DNA from: Cytophagaceae bacterium
Lineage (GTDB): Bacteria > Bacteroidota > Bacteroidia > Cytophagales > Cytophagaceae
Reading direction: 5' to 3'
Length of the DNA stretch: 5,191 bases
NCBI GenBank assembly: GCA_021151805.1
Contig: JAGKWN010000177.1
Span: 1-5,191 of the forward strand
The notes below the pieces were generated by a model. It saw nothing but the letters and a program-made list of their open reading frames with translations. It did no database searches and had not been told where the DNA came from. Position 1 is the stretch's first letter, and each line of letters begins with the position of its first letter. A program made the translations under genes and the position numbers. Positions 1 to 5,191 of this stretch are shown here, piece after piece.

Positions 1-46
1 TTCTAAATACTATTACTGCATAATCATTTATTTAAACCCTACCACT

Positions 47-820
47 ATGAAAAAAATGTATGTTCTGTTAGCAGCATCAATACTAGTTATTGCAAGCTGT
101 ACCATTGTTCGTCCGGGTGAGGTAGGCATGATTCAGAAGGTTGGTGTAATCAAGCCGCAGCCTGTACTTGAAGGTGCCAAAGCTTACAATCCTTTTGTTG
201 CAAAAATTATCAAAGTGAATGTTCGTGTTACAGAAGTGTTCAGCAAATTGATTGTGCCAACCAAAGAAGGGTTAAGTATTGATGCCGAAATAAGTTTACT
301 GTATCACATAAATCCGGATAGTGCCAAAGCTGTATATGTTCGCTTTGGTCAGAATTTTGAAGAGGTTGCCATCATGACAAACTTCCGGGCAACCACACGT
401 GAAATTACAGCAAGATATTATGCAACCGAACTTTATTCTACCGAAAGAGAAAAAATTGAAACTGCCATTAAAGAACAGATGACTGTTGCAGTTCACAAAT
501 ATGGTTTCATCATTGATGCTGTACTGCTGAAAGATATTGTCCTTCCGGACCAGATTACAAAGGCAATTCAGAACAAAGTGCAGGCACAGCAGGAAGCATT
601 GCAGATGGACTATGTAATACAGAAGCAACAAAAAGAAGCGGAACGTATGATTGTTGAAGCCGAGGGTATTAAAAAATCTCAGGACATTATTAACTCTGCC
701 ATGACTGAAGCAGGTTTGAAATATAAATACATTGACATGATGAAACATCTTTCAACTTCCAGTAATACAAAAGTTATTATTACCAATGGTGAGGTGCCGG
801 TAATGATCGGAGATGAATAA
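47..820 (+). CDS. SPFH/prohibitin-family lipoprotein
   Basis: A 257-residue member of the SPFH (stomatin/prohibitin/flotillin/HflK-C) superfamily, which forms large membrane-bound ring assemblies that organise membranes or modulate proteases such as FtsH. Residues 1-18 look like a lipoprotein signal: MKKM, a hydrophobic run, then a lipobox ending I-A-S-C18. The SPFH core runs from about 21 (RPGEVGMI) to about 175, with the typical L-L-Y-x-I-N-P segment at 84-90 and YGFIIDAVLLKDIVLP at 152-167. Residues 170-235 are a charged Ala/Glu/Gln-rich helix (QNKVQAQQEALQ, KEAERMIVEAEGIKK), as in prohibitins. The tail TKVIITNGEVPVMIG resembles prohibitin-like C-termini. Length is normal. ATG 47 gives the best signal peptide; ATG 56 would shorten its charged N-region. 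No Shine-Dalgarno is seen. No partner gene is adjacent, and the convergent neighbour is unrelated. Family assignment is firm; the cellular role is unknown. If Cys18 is not processed, the same segment could serve as a membrane anchor. Confidence 0.9.
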   Translation: MKKMYVLLAASILVIASCTIVRPGEVGMIQKVGVIKPQPVLEGAKAYNPFVAKIIKVNVRVTEVFSKLIVPTKEGLSIDAEISLLYHINPDSAKAVYVRFGQNFEEVAIMTNFRATTREITARYYATELYSTEREKIETAIKEQMTVAVHKYGFIIDAVLLKDIVLPDQITKAIQNKVQAQQEALQMDYVIQKQQKEAERMIVEAEGIKKSQDIINSAMTEAGLKYKYIDMMKHLSTSSNTKVIITNGEVPVMIGDE

Positions 821-846
821 TCTTCGTTAATAAATCTTTTTAAACA

Positions 847-885
847 ACCGATGCCATCGCTTGAGGCGACGGCATCGGTGTTTTT
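847..885 (+). terminator. Convergent intrinsic terminator between SPFH and sulP genes
   Basis: The hairpin has perfect 9-bp arms ACCGATGCC (847-855) and GGCATCGGT (871-879). Inside lie an A/C mismatch, a 4-bp TCGC/GCGA extension and a TTGAG loop. On the plus strand it is followed by G then TTTTT (881-885), a classic intrinsic terminator for the SPFH gene. It sits 26 nt after that stop codon. On the minus strand it begins 4 nt after the SulP stop codon and is followed by TGTTTAAAAAG, a weaker U-tract. It may therefore also stop the sulP transcript. The T-run for the plus strand overlaps the SulP stop codon. Confidence 0.9.
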
Positions 886-3136
886 AGCTTTTCATGTTCA
901 GATTCCGTTGCACATACAATTCATAAATCAATGCTTTTGTAAAATCAATGAGTGTATTTAAATTCTCAGGTTTGATACGCCTCGCTTTCTTATAAACAAA
1001 AATCATATTGTGTTTTGATTCCAGTCGATAGCCCTTATTCTTTTCAAAGAAGCGAATCAATGAATTGGAGAAGAAATCTACTATTGCTGTCTGGTCTGGG
1101 CCTTTCAACAAATAATAATACGAGAACACCGGGTGCTCGGTAAAATCAATGTCTCTGAAAGAGCCATCCTTATGGTCGTCGGTAAAGCCATCCGGTTCCA
1201 GAATGAATTCCGGAATCTGCATGCCGGGAATTGTAAAGAGTGCATTGGTCATGTTGATGTTGTGTGACCTGTTGCCAATGGTATGTACAAGCACCAGATC
1301 AGACAATTCAAATTCTATTTTATAATGAGAACTGATAAGTACATTACGCTGCAGTTTGATTTCGATGTGCTTGGTGTCGAGAAAACCCTGCAGCTTTGAT
1401 AAGTTTGAAACCATACGGTGATCAAATGTAAGTCCGTTCTTCGCGGCATAAGCCTGCAGTTGTTCCTGTCGTTCCGTAAGAATTTCGGTGTCAACAATTC
1501 TTCTTGATGCCAGGGGATGGTCGCTTAAATGCTTGTGATGATCAAGGCCGGATAATACAATCTGACCACCCTTCCTGTGAATTTTTTCTTCGTGGTAATA
1601 CAAATGTTCCAGAAAGGTGTGATCTACCACTTTTGCTTTCGAAAAATCGAAGGTAACGTTTGAATACTCCGGCAGCGACTGCAGAAATTTCTTTACTCCC
1701 ATGTAATTCGAAAACACGGCGGCGTCATAGATGTTCAGTGTATATGCGTTTGAAGCCGTTTGTTCCAGTTCGGCAGATGTTTTAAAAAGATTTTTAATCT
1801 TAACACCAAAGTACATGTGTATGACCAGTTCCAGTACAATACCGGCAAGTATTCCCCAGAGCACATTGGTAAATAAACAAATGATCATCGTGGTTATAAA
1901 AACAATCAGCTGCTCGGGACCAATTTTATAAGCTACTGCCAGTTGTTTGGGCGAAGCGAGTTTGTATGCAATGTACATGAGTATGCCAGCCAGCGCCGCC
2001 TGCGGAATCAGACGGATAAACGTGCCACCGACAACAACCATTAGCAGTAGAAATAACGCATGAAAAAAATTAGACCAGGCAGATTGTGCGCCATAACTCA
2101 CATTCATCACACTTCGTTTAGCATCGGAGATCATTGGCAAGCCGCCGATTAGGGCCAGCAATGAATTGCCTGCGCCTATCGCCAGCAGATCCTTATTCAA
2201 TCTTGATTTGCGGCTTTGGGTATCTGCCATTTCAATGGCTTTGGAACTGAGCAACGATTCCAGACTCCCCGCAACAGCAATCATCAGAATGTATTGCAGA
2301 GACGTCAGCGTAAACAGCTGTGTAAAATCCGGAAACATTATTCCATCCAGCAGATTGCCCGGCAACGCAACCAGATATTCATTGCCTGCCGGCATTCCCT
2401 GGATATCAAACAGCAGACTTAAAGGTATAGCAACCAGAATAACAACCAGCGGTGCTGGTAAGTATGCTGTCCATGCACCTTTCAGAAACGACATGCCAAT
2501 CATAATGCCGAGACTTACTATGCCGATGATCGCAATCTTACTATTCATACCGGTAAGCATGGCCGGCACTTCTTTCAATATATCCCATGCCGATTTTGCA
2601 TGCGACTCTGCACCAATCAGAACAGGAAATTGTTTGATCGCAATCATGATCCCGAAGCTGGCCATCATGCCCAACACCGCAGAGGCAGGAAAAGAATCGC
2701 CCAGTGCACCAAAACGCAGCGTAGCAAAAATCATTTGTACAATACCGGCAACAAAAAAACAAGCCAATACATACGGATATGGGTTTGCCGCATGTTCTCC
2801 AAACGAGTGTACTGCTCCTAAGATAATCACGCACAAGCCGCTGGCAGGTCCTTTGATGTCTACATGCGTACCTGAAATAAATGTTATGATCAGCCCGCCA
2901 ACCAGAGCTGTATAGATGCCTGAAATTGCCGGGAAGCCGCTGGCAACAGCTATGCCCATACACAAGGGCAGCGCAATCAGCGATACTACAAATGCCGCAA
3001 CCAAATCTTTTTGCAACGTCTTTGTTAATGCATACACATCCGCTGATGGATTTAGGATCTCCGAAAGCGTCCAGTGCTTTTTCGATTCAGGCTCCAGCTC
3101 TTCTGCTTCAAATATCAATTCTTCCTGTACTACCAT
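884..3136 (-). CDS. SulP-family inorganic anion transporter (sulfate or bicarbonate) with STAS and extra C-terminal domain
   Basis: A 750-residue inner-membrane transporter of the SulP/SLC26 family. Residues 1-40 are an acidic cytoplasmic start. The membrane core spans about 42-440, with family hallmarks KDLVAAFVVSLIALPLCMGIA (split here at 43-63), HVDIKGPASG (91-100), an ESLLSSKAIEMAD segment (293-305), GAGNSLLALIGGLPMISDAKR (321-341) and IPQAALAGILMYIAYKLASPK (377-397). A STAS domain follows at about 465-545; its usual D-S-T-G-L motif reads D-H-T-F-L (505-509). Residues about 555-750 form an additional soluble domain (IPEFILEPDGF, DIDFTEHPVFSYYYLLKG), longer than standard SulP proteins of 550-600 residues. 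SulP members carry sulfate or, as in BicA, bicarbonate. The GLPMIS-type signature resembles SulP proteins found beside carbonic anhydrases, but no such gene is visible, so the substrate is open. ATG 3136 is the only ATG in frame downstream of the stop at 3197-3199. There is no Shine-Dalgarno. The gene lies 120 nt after amt on the same strand and may be co-transcribed. Confidence 0.9.
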   Translation of the reverse strand: MVVQEELIFEAEELEPESKKHWTLSEILNPSADVYALTKTLQKDLVAAFVVSLIALPLCMGIAVASGFPAISGIYTALVGGLIITFISGTHVDIKGPASGLCVIILGAVHSFGEHAANPYPYVLACFFVAGIVQMIFATLRFGALGDSFPASAVLGMMASFGIMIAIKQFPVLIGAESHAKSAWDILKEVPAMLTGMNSKIAIIGIVSLGIMIGMSFLKGAWTAYLPAPLVVILVAIPLSLLFDIQGMPAGNEYLVALPGNLLDGIMFPDFTQLFTLTSLQYILMIAVAGSLESLLSSKAIEMADTQSRKSRLNKDLLAIGAGNSLLALIGGLPMISDAKRSVMNVSYGAQSAWSNFFHALFLLLMVVVGGTFIRLIPQAALAGILMYIAYKLASPKQLAVAYKIGPEQLIVFITTMIICLFTNVLWGILAGIVLELVIHMYFGVKIKNLFKTSAELEQTASNAYTLNIYDAAVFSNYMGVKKFLQSLPEYSNVTFDFSKAKVVDHTFLEHLYYHEEKIHRKGGQIVLSGLDHHKHLSDHPLASRRIVDTEILTERQEQLQAYAAKNGLTFDHRMVSNLSKLQGFLDTKHIEIKLQRNVLISSHYKIEFELSDLVLVHTIGNRSHNINMTNALFTIPGMQIPEFILEPDGFTDDHKDGSFRDIDFTEHPVFSYYYLLKGPDQTAIVDFFSNSLIRFFEKNKGYRLESKHNMIFVYKKARRIKPENLNTLIDFTKALIYELYVQRNLNMKS

Positions 3137-3148
3137 ATATGAAAATGA

Positions 3149-3187
3149 GTAATAAGCAACACAAGTAAAAACCGCATTGCTTATTAC
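3149..3187 (-). promoter_or_regulatory. Perfect 11-bp inverted repeat in the sulP leader
   Basis: GTAATAAGCAA (3149-3159) and TTGCTTATTAC (3177-3187) are exact reverse complements separated by 17 bases. The repeat ends 12 nt before the sulP ATG. In RNA it would be an A/U-rich 11-bp hairpin in the leader; in DNA it could be a split operator. Only a weak T-tract (TCATTTTC on the minus strand) follows, so it is not a convincing terminator for amt. The loop holds TACTTGTG (minus strand, 3167-3160), one mismatch from the Bacteroidota -7 consensus TAnnTTTG, but no matching -33 element was found. The rest of the amt-sulP spacer (3188-3256) is A/T-rich and shows nothing else I can name. Confidence 0.6.
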
Positions 3188-3256
3188 AGATAATTTTTAA
3201 ATTTTTTTGCCGAAATTAATGTGCTGCTTTTTTAACATCTGCATTTGTGCAATTGT

Positions 3257-4651
3257 TTATTTGGTCATGAAGTTGGGATAGGCTTCCATATAATGCTCCG
3301 ATTCATCGAGTCCGAATATTTCTTCTTCTTTGCCTACTCGCAAACCAATGGTGTATTTGATCAGCAGAAAGATCAGGAATGAACTGCCGAATGCTGCAAC
3401 AGCAACAGCGCCAACGCCTGTCAACTGTGTTAACAATTGCGCTACACCTGCTTTAGCTCCGAAGAGGCCCACGGCAAGCGTGCCCCAGATACCGCAAACC
3501 AAATGTACAGATAAGGCGCCCACCGGATCATCCAACCGTAACTTATCAAACATGATTACTGAACCTACAACCAAGCTACCGCTTATCTGGCCAATGATTG
3601 TAGCATCTAAAATTTTCATCTGGTCGGCTCCTGCCGTAATGCCCACGAGACCTGCCAGGATACCATTCAGTACCATAGACAAGTCGAAGTTTTTGTTGAT
3701 CGCGAAAATGGTAAACGCTGCTGCTATGGCGCCGCAGGAGCCGGAAACACAGGTCATCACCAGCACACGTGAAACAATGCCCGGCTCTGCCGATAATACC
3801 GAGCCGCCGTTGAAACCAAACCAGCCCAGCCAGAGCATGAATGTACCAATAACCGCAGAGGTCATGTTGTGGCCCTGTATGGGTTTGATCATACCCTTAT
3901 CATATTTGCCATGTCTTGCTCCCAGCAGGATCACGCCGGCCAGTGCGGCCCAGCCGCCCACCGAGTGGACCAATGTGGAACCGGCAAAATCCATAAAGCC
4001 AATGGTATTGAGCCAGCCACCTCCCCACTTCCAGCTCCCGATGATCGGATAAATAAACGCGGTGAATATAATGGAGAACACCATAAAACTCATCAGTCGG
4101 ATACGCTCTGCAACGGCCCCTGAAACAATGGTTGCAGCAGTTGCCGCAAACATAGCCTGGAAGAGAAAGTCTGTCCAGTACGTCATGCCACCATTGTAGG
4201 CTGCCGTTTCGCCGCCTTCAGGCAGTTCAATGCCAAATCCTTTAAAACCGATAAAATCCATGGATACGCCCAACTCAAATCCTGGGTACATAAAATTAAA
4301 TCCGCAAATCGCATGGGTCATGATTCCGATGGCCGGCACAATGGAATTCTTAAATAAAACGTTCGTTGTATTCTTTGCCTGTGTAAGTCCGGATTCAAGC
4401 GTAGCAAAACCCAGGTGCATAATGAAGACCAGCGCGGTTGCGATCATCATCCACACATTGTTTATTTTAAAAGACGAGTTGCTAAGTGTGTCTTTGGTTA
4501 CCTGCAGCTCTGTGCGTGTCTTAAACATCAGCTCATTGGTGGCATGCAGGGAATCATTCAGCGCTGTCTGTGCTACATTCAGACTGTCAACCAGCATCTG
4601 CTGCTTCATCAGCATGACAGAGTCATACATTTCAGGGGTTACGTTTGGCAT
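3257..4651 (-). CDS. amt: Ammonium transporter, Amt/MEP/Rh family
   Basis: A 464-residue trimeric inner-membrane channel for ammonium/ammonia. All pore residues can be matched to E. coli AmtB: Phe gate F168 and F280 (F107, F215), recruitment-site W209 and S284 (W148, S219), D221 (D160), and the twin histidines H229 and H383 (H168, H318). AERIR (181-185), DFAGSTLVH (221-229), GWFGFN (276-281) and DDPVGALSVHLVCGIWG (374-390) are family signatures. The cytoplasmic tail GLRVGKEEEIFGLDESEH (436-453) matches the conserved C-terminal region that couples subunits and meets P-II. Before the first membrane helix (about 67) lies a polar extension of about 63 residues with heptad spacing and no signal peptide. 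ATG 4651 is chosen because it is the first ATG in the open frame; a TTG at 4762 would add 37 residues that overlap hairpin-forming DNA and look non-coding. The leader just before 4651 is A/T-rich without Shine-Dalgarno. The P-II gene lies 173 nt upstream, the usual glnK-amtB pairing, so P-II control of this channel is likely. Confidence 0.94.
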   Translation of the reverse strand: MPNVTPEMYDSVMLMKQQMLVDSLNVAQTALNDSLHATNELMFKTRTELQVTKDTLSNSSFKINNVWMMIATALVFIMHLGFATLESGLTQAKNTTNVLFKNSIVPAIGIMTHAICGFNFMYPGFELGVSMDFIGFKGFGIELPEGGETAAYNGGMTYWTDFLFQAMFAATAATIVSGAVAERIRLMSFMVFSIIFTAFIYPIIGSWKWGGGWLNTIGFMDFAGSTLVHSVGGWAALAGVILLGARHGKYDKGMIKPIQGHNMTSAVIGTFMLWLGWFGFNGGSVLSAEPGIVSRVLVMTCVSGSCGAIAAAFTIFAINKNFDLSMVLNGILAGLVGITAGADQMKILDATIIGQISGSLVVGSVIMFDKLRLDDPVGALSVHLVCGIWGTLAVGLFGAKAGVAQLLTQLTGVGAVAVAAFGSSFLIFLLIKYTIGLRVGKEEEIFGLDESEHYMEAYPNFMTK

Positions 4652-4697
4652 ACAATTTTTAATTAAATAAATAAAAGAACAAAAAGGGTATCGTTCA

Positions 4698-4712
4698 CTA
4701 TCCGCCGGATAG
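4698..4712 (-). repeat. Short palindrome in the amt leader, nearest the start
   Basis: CTATCCG-C-CGGATAG is a perfect odd palindrome with 7-bp arms; as RNA it could fold with a 6-bp stem and 3-nt loop. On the minus strand it is followed after a 12-nt spacer by TTTTTGTTCTTTTATTT, then the amt ATG 46 nt away. The distance to the T-run is too long for a textbook terminator, but an attenuator or protein-binding site is possible. Confidence 0.5.
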
Positions 4713-4723
4713 CTGCATGCTTC

Positions 4724-4748
4724 AGGAGTTCTTTTGAGCTGAACTCCT
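4724..4748 (-). repeat. 8-bp inverted repeat (hairpin) in the P-II/amt spacer
   Basis: AGGAGTTC (4724-4731) and GAACTCCT (4741-4748) are exact reverse complements around a 9-nt loop. In the amt leader transcript this forms a compact hairpin. The minus-strand 3' arm contains a Shine-Dalgarno-like CTCCT complement rather than a site near any start codon, so no direct ribosome-binding role is evident. Confidence 0.55.
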
Positions 4749-4773
4749 ACGTATTCATACAATATGTTTGTTC

Positions 4774-4799
4774 GTACAGAATGGTGGGGATTCTGTTAC
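4774..4799 (-). repeat. 7-bp inverted repeat with bulged extension in the P-II/amt spacer
   Basis: ACAGAAT (4776-4782) and ATTCTGT (4790-4796) are exact reverse complements around a 7-nt loop (GGTGGGG on plus, CCCCACC in the transcript). Two more pairs (G4774-C4799 and T4775-A4798) form if T4797 is bulged. No T-tract follows on the minus strand, so this is not an intrinsic terminator. Confidence 0.5.
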
Positions 4800-4821
4800 T
4801 ACTGCTTCTGCTTATTTAAAT

Positions 4822-4838
4822 GGATCAGATGCTGATCC
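4822..4838 (-). repeat. Hairpin spanning the P-II stop codon
   Basis: GGATCAG (4822-4828) and CTGATCC (4832-4838) are exact reverse complements around a 3-nt loop. The P-II stop codon (TGA, 4827-4825 on the minus strand) lies inside one arm. The transcript continues ATTTAAATAAG, which is A/U-rich but not a U-run. This could be a weak terminator or an mRNA 3'-end stabiliser that reduces read-through into amt. Confidence 0.5.
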
Positions 4839-5145
4839 TGACAGATGTTTTTACATCCTTGACAAAGATTTTTCCGTCGCCGGCAACACCAGTCGTTGCT
4901 GCTTTCTTAATGCAGTCAACCACTTCAGCGGCATCAACCTCGGGAACAACAATGTCAATCTTTCTTCTGGAAATGGAGCTGGCATCGAAGATGGCCGTTC
5001 CCCTGTAAGAACCTTTATGCTCTTTCGTAAAGGTTACTCCTTTTACATCATAAAAAATAAAGAACTCTACGCCGATTGCATGTAAGGCATCTCTTACATC
5101 ATCAAATTTTCCTGCACGAATAATAGCACTTATTTCAACCATCAT
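4825..5145 (-). CDS. P-II family nitrogen regulator, atypical (GlnK-like)
   Basis: A 106-residue trimeric cytoplasmic signalling protein that senses ATP/ADP and usually 2-oxoglutarate, and binds Amt channels through its T-loop. Residues 3-34 match the P-II start (VEISAIIRAGKFDDVRDALH). The B-loop TGVAGDGKIFVKDV (85-98) fits the P-II C-terminal signature. The T-loop (about 37-56) contains YRG at 47-49, but aligned with E. coli GlnB, Gln39 becomes T40 and the uridylylated Tyr51 falls on I52 or F53. One residue is inserted before K62. The protein ends R-I-S-I, so ATP-binding Arg103 is S105 and the C-loop tail is absent (GlnB has 112 residues). Covalent control by a GlnD-type enzyme is therefore unlikely at that site. 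The first ATG (5145) has AGGAG 9 nt upstream; the second, one codon later, is 12 nt away. It lies upstream of amt on the same strand, which supports an Amt-regulating role. Family is firm; ligand behaviour is inferred. Confidence 0.92.
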   Translation of the reverse strand: MMVEISAIIRAGKFDDVRDALHAIGVEFFIFYDVKGVTFTKEHKGSYRGTAIFDASSISRRKIDIVVPEVDAAEVVDCIKKAATTGVAGDGKIFVKDVKTSVRISI

Positions 5146-5154
5146 ACCGTATTG

Positions 5155-5161
5155 CTCCTTT
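5155..5161 (-). promoter_or_regulatory. Shine-Dalgarno site of the P-II gene
   Basis: AAAGGAG on the minus strand lies 9 nt before the first ATG at 5145. It favours that start over the adjacent second ATG. It is notable because the other three genes in the window have no such site, suggesting P-II is translated more strongly or differently. Confidence 0.65.
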
Positions 5162-5166
5162 CTTAC

Positions 5167-5182
5167 AGATATAACTATATCT
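5167..5182 (-). promoter_or_regulatory. AT-rich inverted repeat upstream of the P-II gene (possible operator)
   Basis: AGATATA (5167-5173) and TATATCT (5176-5182) are exact reverse complements separated by 2 bases, starting 22 nt upstream of the P-II ATG and just before the Shine-Dalgarno site. The compact symmetry fits a dimeric regulator site. However, A/T-rich DNA gives such repeats by chance, and the promoter itself probably extends beyond the window edge. Confidence 0.4.
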
Positions 5183-5191
5183 ATATTTTAA

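Noticed and set aside
296..748. 150-codon minus-strand open frame
   Set aside because: It is antisense to the SPFH gene and rich in Phe, Cys and Asn, a shadow of the real gene.
2166..2915. 249-codon plus-strand open frame
   Set aside because: It is antisense to the membrane core of the SulP gene; the protein lacks any recognisable domain and the opposite strand has strong family motifs.
3160..3167. Bacteroidota -7 promoter element TAnnTTTG for sulP
   Set aside because: TACTTGTG has one mismatch and no suitable -33 element was found, so it was not listed as a promoter.
3200..3256. Intrinsic terminator directly after amt
   Set aside because: Only a 4-bp TGCA repeat and A/T runs are present; no G/C-rich stem followed by a T-tract on the minus strand.
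3330..4052. 240-codon plus-strand open frame
   Set aside because: It is antisense to the Amt channel core; the Pro/Thr/Ala-rich composition is what reverse-complemented membrane-protein codons give.
4652..4762. 37-codon upstream extension of Amt starting at a TTG
   Set aside because: It starts with TTG, contains no ATG before 4651, has two hairpins within it, and its residues do not resemble an Amt N-terminus or a signal peptide.
4800..4836. Frameshift that truncated the P-II C-terminus
   Set aside because: Neither other frame after R-I-S-I restores an R-T-G-E-like tail, so a recent frameshift is not supported; a lineage-specific short tail is simpler.
4768..5085. 105-codon plus-strand open frame
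   Set aside because: It lies antisense to the P-II gene, whose signature motifs are clear; no start context or domain supports it.

Overview
The window is an ordinary chromosomal stretch from a Bacteroidota bacterium, probably Cytophagales-like. This is inferred from moderate-to-low GC, A/T-rich leaders mostly without Shine-Dalgarno sites, a short lipoprotein signal ending in Ser-Cys, and the style of the SulP and P-II proteins. No species can be named from the sequence alone. No mobile elements, tRNA or rRNA genes, or CRISPR arrays are visible, and nothing indicates recent transfer.

Layout. On the plus strand, 47-820 encodes an SPFH/prohibitin-family protein with a lipoprotein-type signal. 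It converges on a minus-strand group across a strong hairpin terminator (847-885) that serves the plus strand and perhaps both. The minus-strand group, in transcription order, is a P-II signalling protein (5145-4825), an Amt ammonium channel (4651-3257) and a SulP-family anion transporter with a STAS domain and an extra C-terminal domain (3136-884). Gene spacing is 173 nt (P-II to Amt), 120 nt (Amt to SulP) and 63 nt (SulP to SPFH). No stretch longer than 300 bases lacks a gene.

How the genes work together. P-II next to Amt is the classic glnK-amtB arrangement, in which P-II gates ammonium uptake by binding the cytoplasmic face of the Amt trimer. This P-II is atypical: it lacks the tyrosine that is uridylylated in proteobacteria, the T-loop glutamine that helps bind 2-oxoglutarate, and the usual C-terminal tail. 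The Amt channel keeps all its pore residues but carries a roughly 63-residue heptad-patterned N-terminal extension. The SulP protein could import sulfate or bicarbonate. If bicarbonate, the cluster would join nitrogen and inorganic-carbon uptake under one sensor, but that is inference.

Non-coding structure. The P-II/Amt spacer holds three separate inverted repeats, and a fourth straddles the P-II stop codon. A perfect 11-bp inverted repeat lies just upstream of sulP, and a 7-bp inverted repeat lies just upstream of the P-II ribosome binding site. These are the least explained parts of the window.
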